A stretch of DNA of 63,951 nt, taken from a bacterium ADurb.Bin157 (GTDB taxonomy: Bacteria; Muiribacteriota; Ozemobacteria; Ozemobacterales; Ozemobacteraceae). Within the stretch, counting starts at the first letter, position 1. Each line of letters opens with the position of its first letter. A program made the position numbers and the translations under genes. Below are positions 27,083 through 35,127 of the stretch, in pieces. Location of the stretch: assembly GCA_002070375.1 (NCBI GenBank), contig MWDD01000014.1, positions 1 to 63,951 of the forward strand, read 5' to 3'. The notes beneath the pieces are model-generated. The model was not told the origin of the DNA, searched no databases, and worked only from the letters and a program-made list of their open reading frames with translations.

Positions 27083-28129
27083 TCAGCTTTTTTGACAGGT
27101 TGTGTCGCCGCTCATATAGTTTCCTGTTACAGCGTAGGCGCGTGCCCTGCATCCCCCGCAAATTTTATTGTAATTACAGTCTTTACATATTCCTTCAAGT
27201 TTTTCGGGGCTTCTCATGTTTCTCAGTATTTCATTTTCTGTGTAAATCTCATCTAGCGGTGTTTCTCTTATGTTGCCGAGTATAAGATCAAAATACCCGC
27301 ATGGCTTGACCTCGCCTTTGTAGCTTATAAACACAAATCCGTTTCCTGCCATGCAGCTTCTTGTGCTTTGATGCCCATGATGCGATCTTTTTGGGGTGAT
27401 TTTGTTTGCTGCTGCCAGTTCTGCGCGAATTCTCGAATATTGCGGTGCACAGGTGATCTTAACCGGAATCGGCCAGTTATCTGAGTTTTGGGCCACATAT
27501 TTTAAAACAGCTTCGGTTTGGTCGGGTGAAATCAGTATTTCAGAGCCCGTTTCTGCGGCTCTGCCCATTGGAACAATAAAAAACAAATGCCAGGCAGAGG
27601 CATTTAAAGACACAACCCAATCTTTAAATTCTTCGATTCTATTGTGGTTTGTCGGCAAAATTGTAGTGTTAATCTGAAAAGACATGCCATGATTTTTTAT
27701 TCTGTTAAAGGCCATCAACGCATTTTTATAAGCGCCTTTAACTCTGACAAATTCATCATGGGCAACTTCGTTTTCCGAGTGCATACTAAAACTAAAGTGC
27801 GTTATTCCTGATTCTTTGAGAGAGCTGAGCCTTTCGTTTGTCAACAGAGAACCGTCGTTGCAGGATACGACCGGTCGGTGTCCAAGTTCTATGGCTCTTT
27901 TTGCTATTAGCTCGAGATCATCGCGCAAAAGAGGCTCCCCGCCGCTTAATATTATTATAGCCGGCCCTATTTTAGCCGCTGATTCCAACATTAAAAAAGC
28001 TTCATTGACAGATAATTCTTCATCGTTGCGCTCTGTTACAGCCGATGCTCTGCAATGAGGGCACGCTAAGGTGCATGCGCGGGTCGTTTCCCAGGCCAAA
28101 ACTCTGAGTGAATTGTTTAACATAGCCAT
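27083..28129 (-). CDS. ahbD: AhbD-like heme synthase (radical SAM/SPASM)
   Basis: 348 residues. Radical SAM motif C19-x3-C23-x2-C26 (CTLACPHC), then IIILSGGEPLLR. The middle INTTILPTN...ASAWHLFFIVPMGRA and the C-terminal auxiliary cluster region GFVFISYKGEVKPCGYF and CKDCNYNKICGGCRARAY match AhbD, which oxidatively decarboxylates Fe-coproporphyrin III to heme b in the siroheme-dependent pathway. Overlap with hemB by 13 bases supports this choice over NirJ or other SPASM proteins. Start could be ATG 28129 or the in-frame ATG two codons later. AhbA-C are not in the window. Confidence 0.82.
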   Translation of the reverse strand: MAMLNNSLRVLAWETTRACTLACPHCRASAVTERNDEELSVNEAFLMLESAAKIGPAIIILSGGEPLLRDDLELIAKRAIELGHRPVVSCNDGSLLTNERLSSLKESGITHFSFSMHSENEVAHDEFVRVKGAYKNALMAFNRIKNHGMSFQINTTILPTNHNRIEEFKDWVVSLNASAWHLFFIVPMGRAAETGSEILISPDQTEAVLKYVAQNSDNWPIPVKITCAPQYSRIRAELAAANKITPKRSHHGHQSTRSCMAGNGFVFISYKGEVKPCGYFDLILGNIRETPLDEIYTENEILRNMRSPEKLEGICKDCNYNKICGGCRARAYAVTGNYMSGDTTCQKS

Positions 28130-29091
28130 TCGCCTGCTTCCGGGGCAAAATAGGTGATGATTATGTCCGCTCCCGCGCGTTTCATGGCAATAAGCGATTC
28201 GGTAACAATCTGTCGTTCATCTATCCAGCCTTTTTCTGCCGCCGCTTTAATCATTGAATATTCTCCGGAAACCTGATAAACAGCAACAGGGCAGTTAAAC
28301 TTCTCTGATGCTTCTTTAACAATGTCGAGATATGCAATGCCCGGCTTTACCATAATTATGTCGGCACCTTCGCTTATGTCTTCTTCGAACTCCTTGCAGG
28401 CTTCTTTTGCCGATACGGCGTAGTCCATTTGGTAGCCCTTGCGATCACCTTTTCCGGGGGCAGACCCTGCCGCCTCCCTGAATGGCCCATAAAAAGCCGA
28501 TGCATATTTCGCGGAATACGCCATAATCGGTGTGTCGGTGTATCCGTTGTCATCGAGAGTTGTTCTGATTGCCGCTATTCTTCCGTCCATCATGTCGGAA
28601 GGGGCCACCATGTCTGCTCCTGCTTTCGCGTGTGCCAGAGCTGATTCTGCTATGAGCTTTATCGAGGCGTCATTGTCTACATGCCCTGATTCTGTTATTA
28701 GTCCGCAGTGCCCATGGCTTGTGTAAGCGCAAAGGCATACATCTGTGATTATATATGCTTCGGGACAGTGTTTTTTTATGTTTTTTATGGCACGGCATAC
28801 AACGTTGTTCTCGTTATAAGCCTCTGTTCCGCTTTCGTCTTTATGGTTTGGCACCCCAAAAACCAAAAAAGAATACACATTATTGTTGATTGCTTTTTGA
28901 ACCGGAACATAAGCCATTTCAGGAGGCCAATGCATCTGATTTGGCATTGCTGCTATTTCTTTGGGTTCTTCTATGTTTTCTGCCACAAAAATTGGGTATA
29001 CAAGATTTTGTGGCTTTACAAATATTTGTCTGACTAATCTTCTTGTTTTATGGTTGACTCTCAATCTTCTTGGTCTTTTTGTCGGAAACAT
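28117..29091 (-). CDS. hemB: Porphobilinogen synthase (delta-aminolevulinate dehydratase)
   Basis: 324 residues, full length. Zinc-binding cysteines C119, C121 and C129 (DVCLCAYTSHGHCG) show a zinc enzyme. The two active-site lysines are K195 (AYSAKYASAFYGPFR) and K249 (MVKPGIAYLD, Schiff base). It condenses two aminolevulinate molecules to porphobilinogen in the cytoplasm. An AAGGA site precedes the ATG. It is the first gene of a two-gene operon with ahbD, linking the start and end of heme synthesis. Confidence 0.96.
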   Translation of the reverse strand: MFPTKRPRRLRVNHKTRRLVRQIFVKPQNLVYPIFVAENIEEPKEIAAMPNQMHWPPEMAYVPVQKAINNNVYSFLVFGVPNHKDESGTEAYNENNVVCRAIKNIKKHCPEAYIITDVCLCAYTSHGHCGLITESGHVDNDASIKLIAESALAHAKAGADMVAPSDMMDGRIAAIRTTLDDNGYTDTPIMAYSAKYASAFYGPFREAAGSAPGKGDRKGYQMDYAVSAKEACKEFEEDISEGADIIMVKPGIAYLDIVKEASEKFNCPVAVYQVSGEYSMIKAAAEKGWIDERQIVTESLIAMKRAGADIIITYFAPEAGEWLC

Positions 29092-29277
29092 TTGGGCATC
29101 CTTACTTTATTAGTGTATCTCGTGCAGTTTATCACAAATTAGAATTGCTTTAAAGAGAGATTTTGAGATGTTTAAAAATTAAACACGACAGACAATAAAA
29201 AGTGTATAAATAATTTACAGTAAAAAGATAAAAAAATAAAAAACTGTGCAATTATTTTTCAAAACCCTCTTCAAAGT

Positions 29278-29293
29278 TGGCATAATACTTGCT
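29278..29293 (+). promoter_or_regulatory. Sigma-54-type promoter
   Basis: TGGCAT-AATAC-TTGCT: GG and GC are separated by the exact 10 bases required for -24/-12 elements, and 12 of the key positions fit TGGCACN5TTGC. Predicted start is near 29304. The nearest upstream genes are on the other strand, so it can only serve the leader unit and the PPC gene downstream. No activator site is recognised. Confidence 0.65.
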
Positions 29294-29303
29294 GTATATA
29301 TAA

Positions 29304-29384
29304 TAGCACTGCACGACTAGCTCGTCAGTTGTCTTCAATCATTCCTTTCCTTGATCAAGGCTACTTAATGTGGCCTTTTTTTTT
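29304..29384 (+). ncRNA. Candidate small RNA or attenuated leader (about 80 nt)
   Basis: From the predicted sigma-54 start to the end of the intrinsic terminator. It contains a 5' hairpin (29309-29328: CTG-bulge-ACGA, loop CTAGC, TCGT-CAG), a pyrimidine-rich single-stranded stretch, the palindrome CCTTGATCAAGG (29349-29360) and a terminator with a nine-U tail. This is the usual shape of Hfq-binding sRNAs, and hfq lies 550 bases away. It may be an independent sRNA, a leader attenuator for the PPC gene, or both. No family recognised. Together with the AT-rich 29092-29277 it explains the long gap after hemB. Confidence 0.5.
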
Positions 29385-29444
29385 ATCTTGTATTTGTTTT
29401 GCAAAAGCATTAGAATTTTAGCAGAGAGATCAAGGGAGGAAATG
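29340..29444 (+). promoter_or_regulatory. Possible anti-Shine-Dalgarno pairing element
   Basis: Bases 29340-29356 can pair with 29428-29444, which covers the ribosome site of the PPC gene: 16 of 17 positions pair, including two G-U pairs, with one A-C mismatch. The core GATCAAGG/CCTTGATC is perfect. In a read-through transcript this would hide the GGGAGG site. Half of the CCTTGATCAAGG palindrome lies in the pairing strand, so alternative folds compete. Confidence 0.4.
29357..29384 (+). terminator. Intrinsic terminator upstream of the PPC gene
   Basis: Stem AAGGCTAC / GTGGCCTT with one G-U pair, loop TTAAT, then nine T. It faces plus, although no plus-strand gene precedes it within 2 kb, so it must act on transcripts from the sigma-54-type site. 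Confidence 0.75.
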
Positions 29445-29447
29445 GCC

Positions 29448-29864
29448 ATGAATTATGTTAAACATAACGACACCTATGTTGTCAGGCTCGAGAAAGGCGA
29501 GGAAGTGATTACCGCCTTAAAAAGTTTATGTGGAAAAGAAGATATTAAAGCTGCTTCGTTAACCGGTATAGGCGCAGCAAATTACGTTGAGGCAGGTTTT
29601 TTTGACGCAATAGAAAAAAGGTATTATCCAAAAAAATATGAAGAAGACCTTGAAATACTTGCATTGAACGGCAACATTACGTCTTTAAACAACGAACCTT
29701 ACATTCATTTGCACATTACTATTGCTGATTCTCAGGGCAGGGCTCTGGGCGGGCACTTAAACAAGGCTGTCATAAGTGTAACTTGTGAAATATTTATTCA
29801 AAAACTGGATGCAGTCATAGAAAGATATAAAGACGAAGAATTTGGCATTTGCTTTATAAAATAA
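29448..29864 (+). CDS. PPC/DUF296 domain DNA-binding-like protein
   Basis: 138 residues from ATG 29448, chosen because GGGAGG lies 8 bases upstream; ATG 29442 would be only 2 bases away, and an upstream extension to 29370 would run through the terminator. The sequence TYVVRLEKGEEV...SLTGIGAANYVEAGFF...PYIHLHITIADSQGRALGGHL is the plant and prokaryote conserved (PPC) domain; the histidines in HLHI and GGHL bind zinc in solved relatives. Archaeal and bacterial members form trimers, and in plants the domain joins AT-hook proteins. Its bacterial role is unknown. Regulation appears to involve a sigma-54 promoter, terminator and a site-hiding leader. Confidence 0.85.
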   Translation: MNYVKHNDTYVVRLEKGEEVITALKSLCGKEDIKAASLTGIGAANYVEAGFFDAIEKRYYPKKYEEDLEILALNGNITSLNNEPYIHLHITIADSQGRALGGHLNKAVISVTCEIFIQKLDAVIERYKDEEFGICFIK

Positions 29865-29866
29865 AC

Positions 29867-29898
29867 AAAAAAGGCCTTAATTTTTTAAGGTCTTTTTT
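29867..29898. terminator. Bidirectional terminator between the PPC gene and hfq
   Basis: AAAAAAGGCCTTAA paired with TTAAGGTCTTTTTT (one G-U) around TTTT. It has A and T runs at both sides, so it can end the PPC transcript (+) and the hfq transcript (-). Confidence 0.8.
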
Positions 29899-29933
29899 GT
29901 TTTTTGTGTTTAAGCAGATAATTCTATTAAAGC

Positions 29934-30152
29934 TTATGCGGTTAAATTAAAATTATCGGGCAGTTGAATTGTTGAAATAGCGTGCTTATATATAAGCTGT
30001 TTCTTGCCTTCTGATTCGAGTAAAATTACGAAAGTATCAAAGTCAATTACTGTTCCTTGAATTTGAAAGCCTTTCATTAAGAATATTTTTATGATTTCAC
30101 GTTCGCTCTTCAGGTATTGAAGAACGTTATCTTGAATGTTTACGGCAGCCAT
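29934..30152 (-). CDS. hfq: RNA chaperone Hfq
   Basis: 72 residues from ATG 30152, preceded by AGGGGG with 7 bases spacing; a TTG two codons earlier is too close to that site. Sm1 motif IFLMKGFQIQGTVIDFDTF and Sm2 motif KQLIYKHAIST are both intact, including the YKHAIS residues that form the proximal uridine-binding face. Hfq hexamers join small RNAs to mRNAs and protect the 3' U tail. It is usually beside miaA; here it stands alone next to a candidate small RNA. The C-terminal tail is very short. Confidence 0.96.
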   Translation of the reverse strand: MAAVNIQDNVLQYLKSEREIIKIFLMKGFQIQGTVIDFDTFVILLESEGKKQLIYKHAISTIQLPDNFNLTA

Positions 30153-30184
30153 GTTCAAACCCCCTAATTTTTTAATACTGTTTA

Positions 30185-30213
30185 CTAATAGCTTATTTTA
30201 AGAAAAAAAGCAA
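30185..30213 (-). promoter_or_regulatory. Possible hfq promoter
   Basis: Minus strand TTGCTT, 17-base spacer, TATTAG. It would give a leader of about 26 bases to hfq. The -10 is imperfect and the -35 touches the end of the upstream gene. Confidence 0.35.
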
Positions 30214-30214
30214 A

Positions 30215-33157
30215 TCAATTTTTATGAGAAGGGCATATTATTTCGTTTTCCCTGAGCTCCCAGTTCTCATAATCGTTGCACAGAGGTATTGCCAACTCTT
30301 TTGCTTTTTCAATCAAAAGTTTGTTGTTTTTCTCTGCGAGTATTTTCTGCCTGTCTTCTTTCGAGAGCAATTTGAACAGTTTCATTCTGTTGTAATCGCA
30401 TTCTTGGTTTTCATCAAGAATAATGGGAACAATCGGCAGTCTGTTGTGAGTTTCACATGAAACTGTGGCTGCCTGAAGGTCCACAAATATCTTTCCGTTG
30501 TGCGGGCAACAATTGTAGAGATCGGGCGCGTAAAACAATCTGTTCACAAAGCAGACCGTAGCGGCGAGCCCGTTCTTAATGTAGTTCTTGAAGAATATGT
30601 TCAAGCTGTTGTATTTTGATGCCAGCCTATCTGTTAACCATTTTTCAGCGTTGTGATATTCAATTTCGGTGTAAATTTTGTCTTGTTCGGTGCTGAGTTT
30701 TATTGTGGTTTCCAATCCCATTTTTTTCGAAGTGAGCTTATAGATAAACAATTCACTAGCGTATTTTTTTATGTTGTTGTCAGGTTCGATTTTGCCGGTG
30801 GTTGCAATAATATACTCGTTAAAGTTGCCTTCTTTTAAAGTGTATTTTGAATGCACTTCGGTAAAGGGGGCAATCGGGTTGGTGAAAAAGAGCATGGTCC
30901 ATCTCGGGAGTTTTCTGATTAATGTGGGCCAGCTGTAATATACATCTATAAAATTTTCATCCGAATACGTGAAAAACTTATCTAAGCCGCCGGCAAGTTT
31001 TGCCGGGTCGATCGGTGCTCTTGAGATATATATGCTGTTTTTATGGGCTACAGCGTATATTTTTGTCTTGCCCGATTGAAACTCTCTTTTATCGCTGTTG
31101 ACATCTTCTTTGCAGATTGCTCCGACTGTTTTCATGTAGTTTTCGACACGTTTTAACATTGTCATTCCGGGTACTTTTGCCGATTCAATTCTGATTATTG
31201 CGGTGTTTCGGGTTTTATGAAGCTTTGATATAAATACCGTAATACTTTTATCTGAAAAGTTTTCGGCACATTTGAATGCGGGAGCTAAATACTTGAATAA
31301 GGCGGGACCAAATGCCACAGCAAGCGATTGCCCGGCATTGTCGGGTAATTCTCCCAACTCTGCAATTTGTTTTTGTTTTGATTCTTTTTTGTTTTCGGTC
31401 TTTGAAGTGATTGCCGCAGGTATTTCAGGTTTTGACTTTTTTGGTTTGTTTTTTTTCAACACATAACTGGGTAAAAGCGGTTTGTCTATTGAAAGTTTTC
31501 CTGCTTTAAAGTCGGCACAAACTCTTGTAATCTCAATTGCTTTATCGTAGACCTTTTCTTCTTGATATAGCTGGGCTATATTCAAAAGCATTTTATGTAT
31601 TTTTTCTTTGTCCGACCTGTCGCCCATAATATTATGGTAATTGGCTAATGCGGTGTGGAAGGCGTGCAGCTGTACTGCAAGATACAAAGAATTGTCGGGA
31701 TCTTTTAATTGTGGGTCGACTTTAAATGCTTCTTTAAGATATCTTATGGCCGGAGTGAATTTATTGCAGTCCAGATAAACTCTTCCGATGTGGAGCAAAA
31801 TTTCGCCTTGCCCCGGTGCTAATTCATTTGCTTTCAAGAGTGAGGTTAAAGCGGTTTTGTAATTTTTTGCTCTGTAATGGGCCCACCCGTGTGTGTCTAG
31901 GTAAGAAGCGTTGTTTGCCTCGAGAGTAATGGCTTTTTCTGCCATTTCGACGGCAGCTTTAGTGTTGATGTCTTGTTCGGCATAGAGGTAAGCAAGGTTG
32001 TTAAGGGCTTCTGCCGCTTCGGGATTAAGCTTTATGGCTGTTTCATAGTGTTGAGCCGCTTTGTCCGGTCTTTCATTTGCATAATAGACGGTGGCGAGAT
32101 GATAATGAGCTTCATAAAAGTCAGGTTTTAGTCTTATGGCCTGTTTGAGTTCTGTTTCTGCAGTGCGATGATTTTTATTTTTAAAAGCTGCCCAGCCGAG
32201 GCTGTCTCTGAATATGGGGTTTTCGGGGGCCAAATGCACCGCTCTTTGGCATAATTCTTGGGCAATATTAAGATTTATGCCGTATTCGGCATATAAGAAA
32301 CCTAAATTGTTAAGTGCATAAGCATTGTTCGGAGATATCTCCAGAATTTTTTTATAAACGGCTTCTTCTAACCAAAAAGGTTCGGGCTTGCCTTTACTTT
32401 GCATTTCTTCGTGCAGTCCCATGTATATTCCGAGAATCGAGTTTTGGAGCTTCCCATTTCTGGGGTCGAGAGATGCGGCTTTTTCATATGAGGCTACAGC
32501 TAAAAAGAGTGTGGTGTCTGAAGGGCTTATGAATCTGAAAGCCTGACCCATTATGTAGTAGTAATGAGCAGTCTGAGGTATAAGGGTAAGCGCGTGTTTA
32601 AGGTCTTCCTCAGGCTTCATCAATGCGAAGTAAGCATTTGAGCGTTTTTGCAAAGAGCTGAACAGTAATCCTTTGACTATCCAGTATATGCCGTTTTCTG
32701 AAAGCTTATCTTCACTGTCTAAAATCAAGTTTTCAAAAATCTCATCTTGTTCGGTTATGTCTTTTTCGTCATTTTCGTTGCTTAGAAGAATGCCTTTATA
32801 AAAGATTTCTGATACACGCTCTGTTGCATTAAATTCTTTTTTTTGGGTGTCAAATAAACCTGAACCGATAGCTATGAGCTCGTCACGGCGAGGTTTGTCA
32901 GAAAGTTTGATGAGGCTGAACCATCTGGTTATGACGTGTAGCTGCGCGATTATATTGTCTTGTTTTTCGTGTATATATTTTTTAAGTAGCTGAAAATTAA
33001 AATCGGATGTTTTGCTCTGCTCAAACTTAACTTCTTCTTGCCCAAAGAGCGTTAATCCAAAATCAAAATTAATTTCTGCATAACACGTTTGAAAAAGTGA
33101 AAAAATGATAAAAAAACATATGAAAACCGCTTTAAAGCGAGTTTTACTTGTTGGCAT
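30215..33157 (-). CDS. Large exported TPR protein with Cys-rich C-terminus
   Basis: 980 residues from ATG 33157 (GGAGG 5 bases upstream; an in-frame start ten codons earlier lacks this). A signal peptide ends near CYAE. Residues ~170-530 hold about ten TPR units (NAYALNNLGFLYAEYG, AAEALNNLAYLYAEQD and similar). A Lys/Pro-rich linker follows, then a domain of ~350 residues that I do not recognise. The last 110 residues contain two C-x14-16-C-x2-H motifs, CPHNGK...VSCETH and LCNDYE...IICPSH, similar to the CPxGG...C..H pattern at the end of some pilin-like proteins. It follows the BMP-family gene after 30 bases and is probably in its operon. Confidence 0.75.
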   Translation of the reverse strand: MPTSKTRFKAVFICFFIIFSLFQTCYAEINFDFGLTLFGQEEVKFEQSKTSDFNFQLLKKYIHEKQDNIIAQLHVITRWFSLIKLSDKPRRDELIAIGSGLFDTQKKEFNATERVSEIFYKGILLSNENDEKDITEQDEIFENLILDSEDKLSENGIYWIVKGLLFSSLQKRSNAYFALMKPEEDLKHALTLIPQTAHYYYIMGQAFRFISPSDTTLFLAVASYEKAASLDPRNGKLQNSILGIYMGLHEEMQSKGKPEPFWLEEAVYKKILEISPNNAYALNNLGFLYAEYGINLNIAQELCQRAVHLAPENPIFRDSLGWAAFKNKNHRTAETELKQAIRLKPDFYEAHYHLATVYYANERPDKAAQHYETAIKLNPEAAEALNNLAYLYAEQDINTKAAVEMAEKAITLEANNASYLDTHGWAHYRAKNYKTALTSLLKANELAPGQGEILLHIGRVYLDCNKFTPAIRYLKEAFKVDPQLKDPDNSLYLAVQLHAFHTALANYHNIMGDRSDKEKIHKMLLNIAQLYQEEKVYDKAIEITRVCADFKAGKLSIDKPLLPSYVLKKNKPKKSKPEIPAAITSKTENKKESKQKQIAELGELPDNAGQSLAVAFGPALFKYLAPAFKCAENFSDKSITVFISKLHKTRNTAIIRIESAKVPGMTMLKRVENYMKTVGAICKEDVNSDKREFQSGKTKIYAVAHKNSIYISRAPIDPAKLAGGLDKFFTYSDENFIDVYYSWPTLIRKLPRWTMLFFTNPIAPFTEVHSKYTLKEGNFNEYIIATTGKIEPDNNIKKYASELFIYKLTSKKMGLETTIKLSTEQDKIYTEIEYHNAEKWLTDRLASKYNSLNIFFKNYIKNGLAATVCFVNRLFYAPDLYNCCPHNGKIFVDLQAATVSCETHNRLPIVPIILDENQECDYNRMKLFKLLSKEDRQKILAEKNNKLLIEKAKELAIPLCNDYENWELRENEIICPSHKN

Positions 33158-33187
33158 TGTTCCCTCCGCAGGATGAGATTTTTGCAA

Positions 33188-34150
33188 TTATTGACCTCTG
33201 TGAATCAAAAAGTTTTCGATTTCTTTAATTTTCGTTTCTATTTCAGGAGTAATCAAGTCGCGATTAAACCTTGAAACTGCCAGCTCTATACCTTTATCTT
33301 TTATTCCGAGAGTCCAGATCCCACCCTCGAAAGATTTTCTTCTGAGAATTTGAACCGCTTTTATCAAGGCATTGTCAATTCTTTTTACCATGCTTGCCGG
33401 AACTTTTCCCGGTGCTGTTCTGCTTTGATCAGAGTCTACACCGATTACATAATAATTATTTCTTCTTGACGCTTCTATTAAGCCTATGCCGCTTTTACCC
33501 GAAGCGTGATATATAATGTCCGCTCCTTCTGAAGCCATAGAAATGCCGAGTATTCTTGCTTTGTCGGCCATGTCAAATGCTTCCGGGGTGCTTCCTATGT
33601 ATCTTGAAGTTACTTTGATTTCAGGATTAACAAATTTGATGCCATTTTTGAAGCCTCTTTCGAAGGTGGCTATAATGGGTGAGTCCATGCCGCCTAAAAA
33701 GCCGATTGTATTGGTCTTGGTTAATAGTGCCGCAAATGCGCCGGCATAAAAGCTGCCTTGTTCTTCGTCAAAAAGTATTGAAAGCACATTCGGGACAGTT
33801 ACAACAGAATCAATCAACAAAAAATTGCTTGCGGGATAATCGGAAGCAACTTTTCTCACCGCGTCGTTTGCAAATATTCCTACTGCACATACAAGATCCA
33901 TTTTTCTTTCGCAGAAATATCTCAGAGCGGGTTCGATTCCTGAGAGGTTGCCCGGTTCGACAACTTCTACGATGCACTTTTCGTCTTGTCTCAGTTGCAT
34001 AATTCCTTTATAGGCGGCGTCGTTAAAGGACTCGTCATTAAGGCCGCCGATAGATAAAACCACACCTATTCTTAGCGGAACTTCTGCGTGAGTAGGCATT
34101 AACGCTGTAAATGCAAATAGTATAACCAAAATAACGAGATGTTTTTTCAC
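33188..34150 (-). CDS. BMP-family (PnrA/Med-like) substrate-binding protein
   Basis: 320 residues, GTG start with AGGAGG 8 bases upstream. A signal peptide ends near THAEV. GVVLSIGGLNDESFNDAAYKG, GIFANDAV, LFDEEQGSFYAGAFAALLT and GGMDSPI match BMP proteins, which bind purine nucleosides in well-studied members (PnrA/TmpC) and feed an ABC importer. It lacks a lipobox, so it is probably soluble in the periplasm. No permease or ATPase gene lies nearby, so it may act as a sensor or use a distant transporter. It heads an operon with the TPR gene. Confidence 0.88.
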   Translation of the reverse strand: MKKHLVILVILFAFTALMPTHAEVPLRIGVVLSIGGLNDESFNDAAYKGIMQLRQDEKCIVEVVEPGNLSGIEPALRYFCERKMDLVCAVGIFANDAVRKVASDYPASNFLLIDSVVTVPNVLSILFDEEQGSFYAGAFAALLTKTNTIGFLGGMDSPIIATFERGFKNGIKFVNPEIKVTSRYIGSTPEAFDMADKARILGISMASEGADIIYHASGKSGIGLIEASRRNNYYVIGVDSDQSRTAPGKVPASMVKRIDNALIKAVQILRRKSFEGGIWTLGIKDKGIELAVSRFNRDLITPEIETKIKEIENFLIHRGQ

Positions 34151-34180
34151 AATACCATCCTCCTGAATATCATCTGAACC

Positions 34181-34209
34181 ATTCTAACAAATAGGATTTA
34201 AATAAACAA
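34181..34209 (-). promoter_or_regulatory. Promoter for the BMP-TPR operon
   Basis: Minus strand TTGTTT, 17-base spacer, TAGAAT; leader of about 25 bases. It is back to back with the plus-strand promoter at 34232. Confidence 0.55.
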
Positions 34210-34231
34210 TACAAGTATTTATAATTGTGGG

Positions 34232-34260
34232 TTGCGGGTACATAAAAAAAACCTTATAAT
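34232..34260 (+). promoter_or_regulatory. Promoter for the glycine-rich exported protein gene
   Basis: TTGCGG, 17-base spacer, perfect TATAAT. The leader of ~45 bases contains the hairpin GCTCAT-TAT-ATGAGC (34283-34297), ending one base before the AGGAGG ribosome site, which could stabilise the message or tune initiation. Confidence 0.7.
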
Positions 34261-34312
34261 TTGAGCATTAGTTAACTGTAACGCTCATTATATGAGCAGG
34301 AGGAAATGCGAT

Positions 34313-35074
34313 ATGTTTGCAATGAGTTTTAACACAAGACAAAATATTTCGGTTCTGTTAGTTTTGTCCATGTTGTTCAGTATATGGCTGACAGTTGCAC
34401 CGATTAATACTGCTGAAGCATCTTTGTTGGGCAGTATCGGCAGCGCTGCAAAGTCTATATTTGTTAATGTCGGCGGTTTGGCGGTCGGTGCTGTAACTGC
34501 TGTTGCCGGCATGGCAATCGGCGGCGGCCCTCTTGGTATGGCAGTTGGTGGGCTTGCCGGTTTCATAGTCGGAAAAAAGGTACTTAACTGGACAACTTCA
34601 AGCGTAGCAAACTTCGCAACGGTAGCCGGAGCAATCGGCGGTGGTTTATTATGCGCCGGCATGGGCTTTCCTATGCTTGCCATAGGTGTTATCGGCGGCG
34701 GCTTATTGAGTCGATTGGTAACAAAGGGAATTACTTCGTTATTTGGCAAAGGCAAAAATTTTGTTGTTGCTAAAAAAGACCTGGATCCGGCTGCGGCAGC
34801 AAAAGAATCAGAAGAAGTCGGAAACTACATTAATTCTCTCGGTGCAACAAGTGCAAAATCTTCTCCCGCAGCCGAGACTACTTACGTAAACGTTGAAACC
34901 ACTTCTGCTACTGTTCCCGCAAACTCTGAAGAAGCTTACAAAAGATATTCGGCTGCTTACAAAGAATATACCGAAGCAGCTCAGCAGGGCAACAGCACAA
35001 AGGCTAAAGCCGCTCTCGAATCATATCGCTACTACTTCCAGTTATACACTGCTTTATTAAACCAAGGTAAATAA
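34313..35074 (+). CDS. Exported glycine-zipper protein with Tyr-rich helical tail (paralogue 1)
   Basis: 253 residues from ATG 34313, 9 bases after AGGAGG. A signal peptide ends near NTAEA-S. Residues ~25-125 are a Gly/Ala/Val-rich hydrophobic stretch full of GxxxG-type spacing (GGLAVGAVTAVAGMAIGGG). A polar Ser/Thr/Ala linker follows, then a C-terminal helix with regularly placed tyrosines (YKRYSAAYKEY, YRYYFQLYTALL). It shares this exact layout with the gene at 39755. I recognise no family. Strong own promoter, strong site and strong terminator suggest a single-gene, highly expressed envelope protein, perhaps a membrane-inserted or self-assembling factor. Confidence 0.75.
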   Translation: MFAMSFNTRQNISVLLVLSMLFSIWLTVAPINTAEASLLGSIGSAAKSIFVNVGGLAVGAVTAVAGMAIGGGPLGMAVGGLAGFIVGKKVLNWTTSSVANFATVAGAIGGGLLCAGMGFPMLAIGVIGGGLLSRLVTKGITSLFGKGKNFVVAKKDLDPAAAAKESEEVGNYINSLGATSAKSSPAAETTYVNVETTSATVPANSEEAYKRYSAAYKEYTEAAQQGNSTKAKAALESYRYYFQLYTALLNQGK

Positions 35075-35088
35075 TCGGTAGTTTAAAT

Positions 35089-35127
35089 AAAAAAGGTTGT
35101 GCTTTTAAAGCACAACCTTTTTTTTTT
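35089..35127. terminator. Bidirectional terminator
   Basis: Perfect stem AAAAGGTTGTGCTTT with AAAGCACAACCTTTT, flanked by A and T runs. It serves the plus gene ending at 35074 and the minus gene ending at 35126, whose stop codon lies inside the run. Confidence 0.9.

Noticed and set aside
29092..29384. Hairpin at 29357-29384 as terminator of hemB or ahbD
   Set aside because: It lies upstream of hemB, and the T tract faces the plus strand only.
34283..34297. GCTCAT-TAT-ATGAGC as an operator or attachment site
   Set aside because: It sits in the leader just before the ribosome site and is more simply a short RNA hairpin; no second copy was seen.
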